A DNA stretch of 64,000 nucleotides from BOG-234 sp035552355 (GTDB lineage: Bacteria > Acidobacteriota > Terriglobia > Bryobacterales > Bryobacteraceae). The notes under the pieces are model-generated. The model was given only the letters and a program-made list of their open reading frames with translations, was not told where the DNA came from and did no database searches. Shown piece after piece: positions 54,404-63,845 of this stretch. The DNA is taken from positions 7,998 to 71,997 of the forward strand of contig DASZLP010000289.1 of assembly GCA_035552355.1 (NCBI GenBank). The letters are read 5' to 3'. Numbering within the stretch: the stretch's first letter is position 1; each line of letters opens with the position of its first letter. A program made the position numbers and the translations under genes.

Positions 54404-55012
54404 CTAACGCGCCGGGGGAGTCCGCGGCGCTTCGCGGGACTTTCGCGTATCCTCCGCCAGTTGACGAGCGACCTTGTCGGCGACATCCGCCATCGCACCC
54501 TGGAACTTGCCCCCGCCGCTCTCTTGCGTCGTGGACCAGATGACATCTCCATCCGCGTCGACGAGCCGCAGTGATGCCGAAGCTTCGTGGCGCCGTTCCG
54601 TAATGCGGCTCGATTCGTTGTCGTTGACCCCGGCCGAAGCCCGCAGGCGCGAAGACGAGCTTCCCGCCCCTGAACTGTAGCTCGAATCGCCGGCTCCCAC
54701 GCTCCCGCGCAGGCCCACGGAATCGCTCGACGAATGGTCTTCGTTGAAAATCTTGTCGTCCGCCGATCCGCGAAGGGTAGCATCGGCGCGGTCAGGATTA
54801 TCCGTCAGCAGAAAGAGCTTCGAGTTCTGCAGAGCGGCGATAATCATGTCGCGCATCTGGTCGGACTGAGCGCCGCCGCCCAACTGTTCGACGTAAACGC
54901 GTTTGACTCTCGCGAGGCTCGGCGCAACCGACTGGGGCTCAATCGCGGCCGCGAAGCGAGGTACGAGAACCAGCAGACCCGCCGCGAGTTTCAGCACCGC
55001 CGGCATTCTCAT
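54404..55012 (-). CDS. Exported hypothetical protein with Ser/Gly-rich middle
   Basis: A 202-residue exported protein. After a signal peptide come VKRVYVEQLGGGAQSDQMRD and LTDNPDRADATLRGSA, similar in shape to CsgG/LptE-like proteins that assemble at the outer membrane, then a Ser/Gly-rich stretch (about 95-125) and LRLVDADGDVIWSTTQES. Acidobacterial examples with this layout are unassigned. It overlaps the gene upstream by four bases. Confidence 0.7.
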   Translation of the reverse strand: MRMPAVLKLAAGLLVLVPRFAAAIEPQSVAPSLARVKRVYVEQLGGGAQSDQMRDMIIAALQNSKLFLLTDNPDRADATLRGSADDKIFNEDHSSSDSVGLRGSVGAGDSSYSSGAGSSSSRLRASAGVNDNESSRITERRHEASASLRLVDADGDVIWSTTQESGGGKFQGAMADVADKVARQLAEDTRKSREAPRTPPAR

Positions 55013-55461
55013 CCCTTGCCTGCCTTGCGCGCTTCTTCGTCCTGATATTCGACGCGCCGCCCGGTGCGGGCTTCGAGCGAGACCAGCAGCGCACGAATCT
55101 GCTCTTTGCCGACTTCGAGAATCATCGCCTGCCGTTTGCCGTCGCTGTCGGTATACCCAATCGTGAGGAAGTGCGTTTTCTTCTTCGCTGCGAGGAACAC
55201 TGGTGAAATCAGCGCCGCTTCGACGTAGCGGCGGCTGACGCGCAGGCCATATTCGAGGGTGTTGACTTCGCGGTAGGGGATAAGAAAAGAGCGCCCGTGG
55301 CCGCTCACTTTCAGTGCGTCATCTTCGAGCAGGTCGATGCGGAGATCCGACTTGCTCTTGACTCCCGGCATCGTGCCGCCCACGTAGACCACGCGGCTTC
55401 CGCTCTCGGCGGCCGCGAGGACCGCCACGAGTACCAGAAGGAGCAACAGGCATCGCTTCAT
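55009..55461 (-). CDS. Exported hypothetical protein
   Basis: A 150-residue protein with a clear signal peptide (MKRCLLLLLVLVAVLAAA). The mature part is beta-rich with SRVVYVGGTMPGVKSKSDLR, GHGRSFLIPYREVNTLEYGL and HFLTIGYTDSDGKRQAMILE, a pattern like a PH-type or bPH domain. First gene of a two-gene unit with the downstream exported protein, which argues that the two act together in the periplasm. Confidence 0.7.
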   Translation of the reverse strand: MKRCLLLLLVLVAVLAAAESGSRVVYVGGTMPGVKSKSDLRIDLLEDDALKVSGHGRSFLIPYREVNTLEYGLRVSRRYVEAALISPVFLAAKKKTHFLTIGYTDSDGKRQAMILEVGKEQIRALLVSLEARTGRRVEYQDEEARKAGKG

Positions 55462-55542
55462 ACCTCATTCGGATACCACGCGGATGTGGCAATCCCCATA
55501 TCTCCGGAGGGCTTTCGGGGATATAGGGCGCGATGCCTCCTC

Positions 55543-55896
55543 CTACAGCTTGAAGTTGAAGGTCAGGTCCGTAACCGCTTTGACGGCTTTGCCGCCCGAC
55601 GTAAACGGCGTGAACTTCCAGTTCTTCGTCGCGGCGACCGCGGCGGTGGCGAGGACCGCATTGCCGGTCATCGGCCTTGCCGATTCCACCGAGCCATTTT
55701 CGTCGATGTGCGCCTCGACCTCGACAGCGCCTTCCAGATGAAGCTGTTTGGCGATGGCAGGATAGTCGGGCTGTACTTTCGAGGTGGCGGCCTTCATGGC
55801 TTCGGCCCTCGAAACCCTGAGGTCCGCTTCCTGGGCGATAGCCGATGCCGCGGCCAGCGCTGTCAGGACAGAAAAAACGATCGCGACTTTTCTCAT
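55543..55896 (-). CDS. Small secreted TonB C-terminal domain protein
   Basis: A 117-residue protein with a signal peptide (MRKVAIVFSVLTALAAASA) and then only a TonB C-terminal domain: KVQPDYPAIAKQLHLEGAVE, AHIDENGSVESARPM and ATKNWKFTPFTSGG. It lacks the membrane anchor and proline linker of true TonB, so it cannot carry ExbB-ExbD energy and more likely binds a TonB box or peptidoglycan. An ATG five codons upstream is possible. The chemoreceptor gene ends eight bases... upstream on the same strand reads into it. Confidence 0.82.
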   Translation of the reverse strand: MRKVAIVFSVLTALAAASAIAQEADLRVSRAEAMKAATSKVQPDYPAIAKQLHLEGAVEVEAHIDENGSVESARPMTGNAVLATAAVAATKNWKFTPFTSGGKAVKAVTDLTFNFKL

Positions 55897-55919
55897 TGAG
55901 ATTATCTCCATGCCGTGTG

Positions 55920-57407
55920 TTAGGTGGCCTGCTCGCGGCTCGGCTGGCCGGAACGCCGGTTACTTCCCGCATCGTCGTGCATGCCGAGCATGGCCCGCAT
56001 GCGATGAACGGTCGACTGCAGATTTTCCGCTTCCGCGCTCATCTGCGATCCGGCGCTCGCGCCTTCTTCAGCACTGGCCGCCGTTTGCTGGGTCACCTGC
56101 TGGATTTGCAGGATGGCCTTCGAGATTTGTTCGATCGCGCGCGCCTGCTCCTCGCTGCCCGCGTTGACTTCGTTCGACAGGCGCTGCACGTGCACGGCGC
56201 TCTCGGTGACCTGACGCATCGCGCCCGCCACTTCATCGAGCCGCACACGCCCGGTCTTTGAATGCTGGATGGATTCTTCTATCAGCCCGGAAGTGTCGCG
56301 CGCGGCCTGGGAGCAGCGCTGCGCCAGATTGCGCACTTCATCGGCGACGACCGCGAAGCCCATGCCGGCTTCACCGGCGCGCGCGGCCTCGACCGCGGCG
56401 TTCAGCGAGAGGATGTTCGTCTGGAAAGCAATCTCGTCGATCACGCGAATGATCTTCGAGATCTTCTCGCTCGACGAGGAGATGTCGCGCATCGAGACGA
56501 GCATGTGCTCGAGCTTCTGATTGGCTTCCGTCAGCAGCCGATTGGCATCGTTGGTATGCGCCGCCGCTTCCCGTGAGCTCTGCGCGTTGCGCTGCACCAT
56601 GGCGTTCACCTGCTCGGCGGACGCCGAAGTCTGTTCGAGCGAAACCGCCTGTTCGGATGCGCCCTGCGCGAGCGACTGGCTGATGGAGCCCATCTGCACC
56701 GCGGCGTGCGAAACCTGTTCCGCGCCGGCCGAGACCTGCGATCCCATGCCGCCGAGGGCGCGGTTCATCTGGCGCACGGAGAAAACGATCAGCAGCGAAC
56801 ATCCGACCGTAAGACCTACGAATACGATCGCCATCAGGCGCGTGGATGAAGCGCTCGCCAGCACCTCGCGCGTTTCCGAATTCATCTTGTTGCGCTGGTC
56901 GGCGAGAAAGTCGCTGGCGGCGCGCTGCAATTCCTCATAAGCCGGCAGCAGCCGGTCGGTAACGATCTTCAGCGCATCACTCATCTGCTGCTTCTGGATA
57001 AGCTGCGTGACGTCGTCGCTCACCGGCCGCACTGCGACGGCTTTGGCCTGCAGGGCCTGCACCAGTTGCCGGTCCGAAGCCGAATCGAGCAGGGGGATGA
57101 GTTCCGCGAATCGGGCGTCAATGCGCCGCTCAAGGTCCGACACCGCCCGCCGGTTCTGGTCGACCCCGGCCGCGTCGTTCAGAATCGACCGCAGCAGCAA
57201 TGCCTGCTGGCGTCCGGAGATTTCGATCAGAGCTTCGACAAGCAGGCTGGTATGGTCGGCGCGTTGGGACATTCGCTGACCAACCCGGTCGAGAGCGCCA
57301 TTGAGGGAGCTCACCGCCTTCATCGAAGTGAACGTCAGAGCCGCTACCATGCACAACAGGGCCGCGAAGCCGCCCAGAAATTTCGTTCGAAGTGTCATTC
57401 CGTTCAT
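55920..57407 (-). CDS. Methyl-accepting chemotaxis protein
   Basis: A 495-residue chemoreceptor. Two membrane helices (about 7-27 and 187-207) enclose a helical periplasmic sensor of the four-helix-bundle type (about 30-185). The signalling tip VIDEIAFQTNILSLNAAVEA then GFAVVADEVRNLAQR is the kinase-contact hairpin. There is no evident HAMP consensus. No che or flagellar genes are nearby. The short TonB-domain gene follows 23 bases downstream on the same strand. Confidence 0.93.
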   Translation of the reverse strand: MNGMTLRTKFLGGFAALLCMVAALTFTSMKAVSSLNGALDRVGQRMSQRADHTSLLVEALIEISGRQQALLLRSILNDAAGVDQNRRAVSDLERRIDARFAELIPLLDSASDRQLVQALQAKAVAVRPVSDDVTQLIQKQQMSDALKIVTDRLLPAYEELQRAASDFLADQRNKMNSETREVLASASSTRLMAIVFVGLTVGCSLLIVFSVRQMNRALGGMGSQVSAGAEQVSHAAVQMGSISQSLAQGASEQAVSLEQTSASAEQVNAMVQRNAQSSREAAAHTNDANRLLTEANQKLEHMLVSMRDISSSSEKISKIIRVIDEIAFQTNILSLNAAVEAARAGEAGMGFAVVADEVRNLAQRCSQAARDTSGLIEESIQHSKTGRVRLDEVAGAMRQVTESAVHVQRLSNEVNAGSEEQARAIEQISKAILQIQQVTQQTAASAEEGASAGSQMSAEAENLQSTVHRMRAMLGMHDDAGSNRRSGQPSREQAT

Positions 57408-57572
57408 GGTTTCGGTTTCCGGTTCCTTCCCGAGGTTTCGTTAACTGTTTAATCGGCCAATGACACCTAAAGGTTTAGCGGTATCCGTAAACTTTTCCCT
57501 GGCAGGCTGGAATGGCCCCCGGCGCGCTCGGGAGTTTTCCGGCACGCGGCGTTAGAATGAGGCGAGATTCCT

Positions 57573-58466
57573 ATGTCCCTGAGTGTTTTAAAAGACATCC
57601 GCAAGATTTACGCAGGATTGAACGCGGATGAAATCCGCGGCGCCGCGCACCGGGATCTGAACATCGGTCTGATGGCGGCCACCGAAGAAGGCCGGCAGGA
57701 AATGGAGTCGTTTCTGGCTCCCGCATCGATGGATGCGGCCGCGCGCGACGAGGCATTACGGGCTGTGCATCTGGTGGACGGCTCGCCGCGTCACCGCTTC
57801 GATTTTGTGCTGTGCGAAGCGGGAGTGCCGGCGCCGGCCAATGGCTATACATTCAATCCGGCCGACACGGGAAGCCTGCTCAAGACCATCGCCACCGATC
57901 ATGAAGACCTCGAGCTTCCGATCGCGCGGCGTTTCCCGCATTTCCGGCGCGCAGTGTCCGACCGCATCATCCATCGGATTTCGCGGGAGAATGCGCTTTT
58001 CGCGCTGGTCACGGCGCTGCCGAACATAGTGCCAAGCGTGATCGATCTCCCGTGGGCGATCGGGGAATTCGCCACCGATACGGCGTTTCTGACGATGAAT
58101 CAGATTCGGATGGCGCTCTTAATGGCGGGCGCGCACGACAACACGATCGGGTACACCGAACAGAAGGCCCAAATCGCGGTGATTGCGGCCGGAGCGTTCG
58201 GGTGGCGGGCGCTGGCGCGCGAGCTGGTGGGGAAGATCCCGCTGGGCGGTGGATTGATTCCCAAAGCGGCGGTGGCGTTCGCGGGAACTTATGTGGTCGG
58301 TCTGGGTCTTGAAAAGGTGAATCGGACCGGGATCGGGCTTTCGCGGCGCGAGAAGAAGGATGCCTATGCCGACGCGTTCGCGAAAGGCAAGGAGGTCGTG
58401 AGAGAGCTTGCGCCAGCGGGTTTGGGGCAGGGGGAAGCCAGGCAGGAAGAGCGCAGGAGCGAATAG
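57573..58466 (+). CDS. Hypothetical protein, DUF697-like (tentative)
   Basis: A 297-residue protein. The N-terminal half is soluble and helical; from about 145 onward it has hydrophobic helices: ALPNIVPSVIDLPWAIGEFA, GYTEQKAQIAVIAAGAFGWR and IPKAAVAFAGTYVVGLGLE, resembling the DUF697/YcjF membrane module often fused to GTPases. No GTPase motif is present here. The tail is charged. It diverges from the chemoreceptor. Confidence 0.65.
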   Translation: MSLSVLKDIRKIYAGLNADEIRGAAHRDLNIGLMAATEEGRQEMESFLAPASMDAAARDEALRAVHLVDGSPRHRFDFVLCEAGVPAPANGYTFNPADTGSLLKTIATDHEDLELPIARRFPHFRRAVSDRIIHRISRENALFALVTALPNIVPSVIDLPWAIGEFATDTAFLTMNQIRMALLMAGAHDNTIGYTEQKAQIAVIAAGAFGWRALARELVGKIPLGGGLIPKAAVAFAGTYVVGLGLEKVNRTGIGLSRREKKDAYADAFAKGKEVVRELAPAGLGQGEARQEERRSE

Positions 58467-58646
58467 CGTCCGGGGAGCCATCACGCGGAGAGGCATTGGT
58501 GCCACGCGCCAAATGGATATCGGCGTGGTCTACCCAGCGGGCTCCGGGCCGAAGGGTCCCGCCGTCGCGAGTCGCTTTTTTACGAAGATTGTCGATCGCA
58601 TCCGTTATACGACCATTCGGATAACCTGAAAGAAGGAGCCCGCATC

Positions 58647-58910
58647 ATGGCAAGCAGTCTCGACTGGTCGCAATGTCTCGCTGTGGAGAGTATTCCCGGA
58701 AAGGTCGGTGGTGCCTGGGTATTTAAGGACACTCGTCTGCCGGTTGCCACTGTGATTGAGAATCTCGAAGACCTGAGCGTCGAGGAGGTCATGGAGCAAT
58801 TTGACGTTACACGAGGACAAATTACAGCGGTGCTGGACTTCGTGGCGCAGAGTCTGAGGGAGTCCACGCCATCCCCGCCTTCCGCATTCGTTGATGCGTA
58901 TTCTCTTTGA
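58647..58910 (+). CDS. DUF433 family antitoxin
   Basis: An 87-residue protein of the DUF433 family (VapB45-like). IPGKVGGAWVFKDTRLPVAT is the family hallmark, followed by VEEVMEQFDVTRGQITAVLD, a helix-turn-helix. These proteins repress their own operon and neutralise a PIN-like toxin. The stop overlaps the toxin start by 17 bases. Confidence 0.88.
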   Translation: MASSLDWSQCLAVESIPGKVGGAWVFKDTRLPVATVIENLEDLSVEEVMEQFDVTRGQITAVLDFVAQSLRESTPSPPSAFVDAYSL

Positions 58911-59229
58911 CCACGGCGCCCCGCGAGGCCTGATGAGCTTGCTTGTGGGGCATTCGGTTGTTGCCGCCTCTGACAAAGGCTGGGACAGACTGAAGAATGG
59001 CGCGTTGTTGAAGGCTGCCGAGGAAGATGGCTTCGAACTCTTGTTGACGACAGACCGGAGAATTCAGTATCAGCAGAATCTGAAAGATCAGACGCTGGCA
59101 ATAGTTGTGCTGACAGGAACGACCAAATGGTCGCAGGTTCGCTTGCATTGTGAAGCGATCGCAGCCGCCGTGAACGCGGCGCAGAAGGGACTTACGCCAG
59201 AGGTGGAGATTCCCTTTCCTTCGAAATAA
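58894..59229 (+). CDS. DUF5615 PIN-like toxin
   Basis: A 111-residue PIN-like protein. The N-terminus RILFDHGAPRGLMSLLVGHS holds the first acidic residue (D5) and LLLTTDRRIQYQQ the second aspartate; these are the Mut7-C/VapC45-type nuclease residues. Antitoxin gene directly upstream and overlapping. Together they form a DUF433-DUF5615 toxin-antitoxin pair, presumably acting on RNA. Confidence 0.87.
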   Translation: MRILFDHGAPRGLMSLLVGHSVVAASDKGWDRLKNGALLKAAEEDGFELLLTTDRRIQYQQNLKDQTLAIVVLTGTTKWSQVRLHCEAIAAAVNAAQKGLTPEVEIPFPSK

Positions 59230-59373
59230 CCGGCGATGCTCTGCGCGAAGCAGTTTCTGATTAGACGATGGGACCAGGCTTCGTGATTCCAGTCATTCGC
59301 GGGCTCTATTGTAGGTGAATATCGACTCATTCGGAACAAGGAGGGAAAGCGGGCAACAACCGAGTCGCATCTA

Positions 59374-61701
59374 TCATCTTCCCAACGCACTGCGCCCCAC
59401 CACCGCCAGCGCCATCTCCTTCCCCCGTTCCCCAATCTCCCCCACCGGACCCACGCACGCCGGACATCCCGCCTCGCACCCGCAGCTCTCAATCATCTCT
59501 CGCGTGCACCGCAACAGCCGATCGCACAGCCGGTAAAGTGGCGCGCTGAGCCCGATCCCTCCGGAATAGCTGTCATACAAAAACAGCAGCACGCCACCAG
59601 AAATCTCGTCCGCCGCCGCGACACCCAAATCCCGCGGATCGCACATCAGCAGCAACGACGCGATCGTGCGCAGCGCGTTGCCGAGGCCGGTCAGCCCGTT
59701 CTGCCGCTCCTCCGGCGTGTATTGCTCAAACAACTCCAGAAATGAACCCGGAAAACGCAGCCAGAACGCCGTCGTATGCGTCTGCTGCTCGGGCATCGCG
59801 AGCTTCCCCGCCCCGACGTTCTCGTTGGTATAGAACTTGATCTTCTTGAAGCCGACGATCTGCCGGTTGACCCGCACGTCCCCGTGCACCCGCACGACGC
59901 CCGCCGCGATTTCCTCGCTCTCGAACTCGCGCAGCGCCTTCACTTGCGTGTAGTCGATGGCGTCAGTGTAATAGTCGGTGTCAACACTCTTCACATAGGC
60001 TTTGCGCTCTTTGAAGTCGAACCGCTCGACGTGGAACTGCTTCGCCTCGTGCAGGTAAATCGCTTTCTCGTGCAGCGTCGTCAGGGCGGCGGTGTAAGAA
60101 ACCTCTCCGATAATCTTCGACTCGCCCGTAATATCGACGACCACGAAGTTGTCGCTCGACACCGACCGCAGACTCACCGTATCGGCCGGATAGGTGTCCG
60201 CCGTCCAATGCCAATAATCGCCCGATAAGTGCAACAACCCGTTCTCGGCGAGAAAGGCGCACAACTCCGCGACCTCATGCTGTCCGAATCGCTCGTCCTT
60301 ACGAATCGGCAATTCAAACGCCGCGCACTTCAAATGACTCAGCAGGATCTCGAGATTGTCCGGATTCACCCAGGCATGCTCCGGCGAGCGCTCGAATAAA
60401 TACTCCGGATGCTCGACGACGTATTGATCAACGGGCGCGCTCGAGGCCACCAGGATAGCGAGCGAGGCCGTATTGCGGCGCCCGGCGCGCCCCGCCCGCT
60501 GCCACGTGGACGCGATCGTGCCGGGATACCCGGCCAGCACCACCGCGTCGAGCGAACCGACATCGATTCCCAGCTCGAGCGCGTTTGTCGCCACCACCGC
60601 CCGAATGTCTCCCGACCGAAGGCGCTTCTCGATCTCGCGCCGCTCGCGCGGCAGATAGCCGCCCCGGTACCCGCGCACAAATTCCGACGGCAGCCTTCCG
60701 TTATCGCAGGCGTCTTTCAGGTACGTCACGAGAATCTCGGTCGCAAGGCGATTATTCGCAAACACCAGCGTCTGCTGGCCGCAGTCGAGCAGTTCCAACG
60801 CGATCCGCCTCGTCTCGTTGATGTAGCTGCGACGGATACCGAGCTGCCGGTTCACGACGGGCGGGTTGTAGCAAATGAAAACTTTCTCGCCGGCCGGCGC
60901 GCCGTTGCGGTCAATCAACCCGAAGGGCGCCTCGATCAAAGACTCGGCCAGTTCCTTCGGATTCGCGATCGTCGCCGAACACGCGATAAATTGCGGCTTC
61001 GATCCGTAGAACTCGCAAAGCCGCCGCAGACGCCGCATGATATTCGCGAGGTGGCTGCCGTAGACCCCGCGATAGTAATGCAGCTCGTCGACAACGATGT
61101 AGCGCAGGTTTACGAACAGCTTCGCCCACTTCGTGTGGTGCGGCAAAATGCCGGTGTGCAGCATGTCCGGATTCGTCAGCACGATGTTGGCGCGCTGCCG
61201 GATCGCCCGCCGCGCGTCCTGCGGCGTATCGCCGTCGTAGGTGAACGCGCACAGGTTGGACCCAAGCGCTTCTATGAGCCCGTGCAACTCGTCGAGCTGG
61301 TCCTCCCCGAGCGCCTTCGTCGGAAACAGATACAGCGCACGCGCGCCCGCCTCCGCGATCATCCGGTTCAGGACTGGCAGGTTGTAGCAAAGCGTCTTCC
61401 CACTCGCCGTCGGCGTCACGATCACGACATTCGATCCCGCGCCGATCTGTCTGCAGGCTTCGGCCTGATGGAAATACAGCCGCTCGATGCCGCGCCGTGA
61501 AAGAACTTCCCTCAGGTCCGCATCGATGTCGTCCGGGAAATCGGCAAATTCGGCCGGGCGGGCCGGCGTCCGTCGAATCGTCCGGATCGGACCGCCTGAA
61601 TCAAGCGCCATCCGCTCAAACCTGTTCAGGACCGGCGTGAGATCGCCTGCGGGACTTACCGCTGGAAGCTCAGGAAAAAGGAGGGAGAGCGTCTCGGGCA
61701 T
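59374..61701 (-). CDS. MrfA-like DEXH helicase with C-terminal zinc-binding domain
   Basis: A 775-residue superfamily 2 helicase. Motif I is TPTASGKTLCYNLP, motif II VVDELHYYRG (DELH), motif III SATIANP, and motif VI AGRAGRRN. The C-terminal domain (DUF1998) ends with four zinc cysteines in CGCEAGCPACVGP. Bacillus MrfA with this layout acts in mitomycin-damage repair with the nuclease MrfB. No MrfB-like nuclease is adjacent here. Confidence 0.93.
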   Translation of the reverse strand: MPETLSLLFPELPAVSPAGDLTPVLNRFERMALDSGGPIRTIRRTPARPAEFADFPDDIDADLREVLSRRGIERLYFHQAEACRQIGAGSNVVIVTPTASGKTLCYNLPVLNRMIAEAGARALYLFPTKALGEDQLDELHGLIEALGSNLCAFTYDGDTPQDARRAIRQRANIVLTNPDMLHTGILPHHTKWAKLFVNLRYIVVDELHYYRGVYGSHLANIMRRLRRLCEFYGSKPQFIACSATIANPKELAESLIEAPFGLIDRNGAPAGEKVFICYNPPVVNRQLGIRRSYINETRRIALELLDCGQQTLVFANNRLATEILVTYLKDACDNGRLPSEFVRGYRGGYLPRERREIEKRLRSGDIRAVVATNALELGIDVGSLDAVVLAGYPGTIASTWQRAGRAGRRNTASLAILVASSAPVDQYVVEHPEYLFERSPEHAWVNPDNLEILLSHLKCAAFELPIRKDERFGQHEVAELCAFLAENGLLHLSGDYWHWTADTYPADTVSLRSVSSDNFVVVDITGESKIIGEVSYTAALTTLHEKAIYLHEAKQFHVERFDFKERKAYVKSVDTDYYTDAIDYTQVKALREFESEEIAAGVVRVHGDVRVNRQIVGFKKIKFYTNENVGAGKLAMPEQQTHTTAFWLRFPGSFLELFEQYTPEERQNGLTGLGNALRTIASLLLMCDPRDLGVAAADEISGGVLLFLYDSYSGGIGLSAPLYRLCDRLLRCTREMIESCGCEAGCPACVGPVGEIGERGKEMALAVVGRSALGR

Positions 61702-61746
61702 TCGCCTTTTGTTTGCCTCAGTTTCCTACGTTACCACAGGAATCCG

Positions 61747-62670
61747 TCAGCAGTCAGTCCAGGGCAAACAGGCGGCTCCGAAGAGTCCCGCTTCATTTCC
61801 AAGAGCCGCTTTTTCGACGCGCGTGTTGGTAGTCCGAAACGTAAATGAACGCCGCCGGGTCTCTTCGAGCATCGCCGGAGCGAACAGGTCCCAACCCGCT
61901 ATCACCCCTCCACTCAATAGATACAGCGGAAAGTTAAACGTATTGACGAGCATCGCCAGCACGATTCCAAGCGCTTCGCCCATCGAGATAAAGATGGTGC
62001 GCGCCTTTTCGTTCCCCGCCACAGCCATGTCAGCCACCTGTTTCGCGGATAACGCGTCTCCCAGGCCCAGCAGCTTCGCCATCGCGGTAACAGCCGTCGC
62101 GGATGCGTGCTTCTCCACGCACCCCCGATTTCCACAGCCGCATGGGTTCCCGTTCGGAACCACCGTTATGTGCCCCAGTTCGGCGGCCATCCCCAGATAG
62201 CCGCGCAGAACTTTTCCACCCCAAACGATCCCGCCGCCGATCCCCGTTCCCAAAGTTAAAAGGACGAGGTCGTCGACCTCGCGGCCCGTGCCGATCCACT
62301 TCTCGCCGAGCGCCGCCGCGTTCGCGTCGTTTTCGAGGATCACAGGCGCGCCAAGCCGCCGGCTGATTTCGTCCCGAATCGGAAAGTTCTCAAGCGAGGC
62401 GAGGTTATTGGAATTCCGGATCACGCCTTCTTTAAGAGAGATGAATCCGGGCACAGCCACCCCAATGCCGGCGAGCTTCGACTTTCCAAGGCGTTCTCGC
62501 AGAGTCGCGATTCCATCCACCATCTCGGTGAGGATCGCCTCGCGCCCTTCCGAATAGGCGGTTTTGCCCGAGATGCTGTCGAGCATCGCGCCGTCGCGCG
62601 TCACCGCCGCCGCGCGCAGATTCGTGCCGCCGAGATCGAGACCGATGCTGTATTCAGGCTGTGTCGCCAT
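61747..62670 (-). CDS. ROK family sugar kinase (glucokinase-like)
   Basis: A 307-residue kinase. The ATP loop is GLDLGGTNLRAAAV, the sugar-binding ENDANAAALGE has the catalytic aspartate, and the zinc site reads CGCGNRGCVEKHAS. The second phosphate motif is LTLGTGIGGGIV. Zinc and the absence of a DNA-binding domain make it an enzyme, most like glucokinase, feeding glucose 6-phosphate and so glgC-linked storage. Confidence 0.93.
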   Translation of the reverse strand: MATQPEYSIGLDLGGTNLRAAAVTRDGAMLDSISGKTAYSEGREAILTEMVDGIATLRERLGKSKLAGIGVAVPGFISLKEGVIRNSNNLASLENFPIRDEISRRLGAPVILENDANAAALGEKWIGTGREVDDLVLLTLGTGIGGGIVWGGKVLRGYLGMAAELGHITVVPNGNPCGCGNRGCVEKHASATAVTAMAKLLGLGDALSAKQVADMAVAGNEKARTIFISMGEALGIVLAMLVNTFNFPLYLLSGGVIAGWDLFAPAMLEETRRRSFTFRTTNTRVEKAALGNEAGLFGAACLPWTDC

Positions 62671-62821
62671 GACTTTGCGCGCGTTTCGTTTCGAATGCTG
62701 CTGCGCATCATAGCATCCACTTCTATCCCCGATTAACAGGATCGATTAAGAATGTTTCCGAATCGTGTTATATACGGAACAGTGGTTCCGGCCGTGCGTC
62801 AAACTGAATAGGGGGGTCTGG

Positions 62822-63424
62822 ATGAATCGGTATATCGAGGTTCCGGGTTCCGTACTGCACGAATTGCCGCCGCTTCTTGTGCACGGCATACCCTCGGATG
62901 CGACCCGCGCGGATGTGATTGATCGCGCCGCGGCAATCATCGAAACCGAAGACCTGCTGCCGGACGCGGCGCCGGAGGTCCTCGAACATCGCAAGCTGGA
63001 TCTCGCGCTTCATCTTACGGAACAGTATTTTGGCCTGCTCACCCATTGGGCTTGGGGGGACTCCGTTCTCGAGTGGATTCGCCAGTGTGAAATAACGTTC
63101 GCGTCGACGAGCGCTCTGCGTCCCCTGCTCAGCGGGGACATCTGGCCGCACGCCGCGCGCAGCAGCTTCGTTGATCTGCTGCTGGATAAACACGTCCCTA
63201 CACCCGGGGTCGTGCTGGATCAGGCTGTGGGGATGCGTCTGACCTTTCGGCAGCCACCCCCCATCGACTGCTGCTCGGACCAGTTCCTCTTCTTCCTGAA
63301 CAGCCGCCTGGCCGGCGCCGCCTATGAAACGTGGGCTCGCATGTCGCCGGAGTCGGCCGGCCATCTGCCGCCGAACCGCTTCCATTTTGAAATCCACGAG
63401 TTACGGGAAGAGCTCCCGCAGTAG
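62822..63424 (+). CDS. Uncharacterised protein, relative of the one at 28074
   Basis: A 200-residue soluble protein. GGGGGG before the ATG fixes the start. It aligns by eye with the product at 28074: ELPPLLVHG near the N-terminus, LDQAVGMRLTFRQPPPIDCC then SDQFLFFLNSRLAGAAY, and FHFEIHELREEL at the end. Residues FRQPPP correspond to FAEPPA. No domain is recognised. The two copies are 34 kb apart and strongly diverged, so an old duplication or a wider family is likely. Confidence 0.7.
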   Translation: MNRYIEVPGSVLHELPPLLVHGIPSDATRADVIDRAAAIIETEDLLPDAAPEVLEHRKLDLALHLTEQYFGLLTHWAWGDSVLEWIRQCEITFASTSALRPLLSGDIWPHAARSSFVDLLLDKHVPTPGVVLDQAVGMRLTFRQPPPIDCCSDQFLFFLNSRLAGAAYETWARMSPESAGHLPPNRFHFEIHELREELPQ

Positions 63425-63437
63425 CGGCGAGAGCGAG

Positions 63438-63845
63438 CTAGGGCTGCACCGGTGCGCCCGGCGTTCCCGTGTCGCCTGACGATCCGGCGTTGAACACCCG
63501 CGTGCCGTCCGCCAGCTTGACGGTCTTCGCGTTCGCCAGATTGCTCCCATCCTTCGCAGCCGACCCGTTCACGATAATGAGGTCGCCCTTCTTCAGCGAG
63601 TCCCGCCGCCATCCGCTGCGCATCAGCAGATTCGGACTGCCCAGCTCGCAATCCCACTTCGTCACTTTGCCGGACTCGTCCTTTACTTCCATATGAATCC
63701 AGGCATGCGGATTCACCCACTCGAGTTCGAGCAGCGTGCCCTTCAACTCAACAGGCTTCTTCGCGTCGAACTCGGCCGCGAAAGAATGATGCGCAAACGC
63801 ACGCGCCGAAAAAACCAGGATGACAGCCAATAACCCGAATCGCAT
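63438..63845 (-). CDS. DUF6152 family secreted protein
   Basis: A 135-residue exported protein with a signal peptide (MRFGLLAVILVFSARAFA) directly followed by HHSFAAEFDAKKPVELKGT, the DUF6152 signature, then LEWVNPHAWIHMEV and NGSAAKDGSN. The histidines suggest metal binding, but no role is established. It touches the stop of the upstream gene (TAG then ATG). Pairing with the GKPDLSGFW-type secreted protein family suggests a shared job. Confidence 0.88.
   Translation of the reverse strand: MRFGLLAVILVFSARAFAHHSFAAEFDAKKPVELKGTLLELEWVNPHAWIHMEVKDESGKVTKWDCELGSPNLLMRSGWRRDSLKKGDLIIVNGSAAKDGSNLANAKTVKLADGTRVFNAGSSGDTGTPGAPVQP

Noticed and set aside
57408..57572. Promoter pair between chemoreceptor and DUF697-like gene
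   Set aside because: A TTAGAAT resembles a -10 but no matching -35 is found at the right distance.
58647..59229. Mobile island around the toxin-antitoxin pair
   Set aside because: No integrase, attachment repeat or change in base composition is evident.
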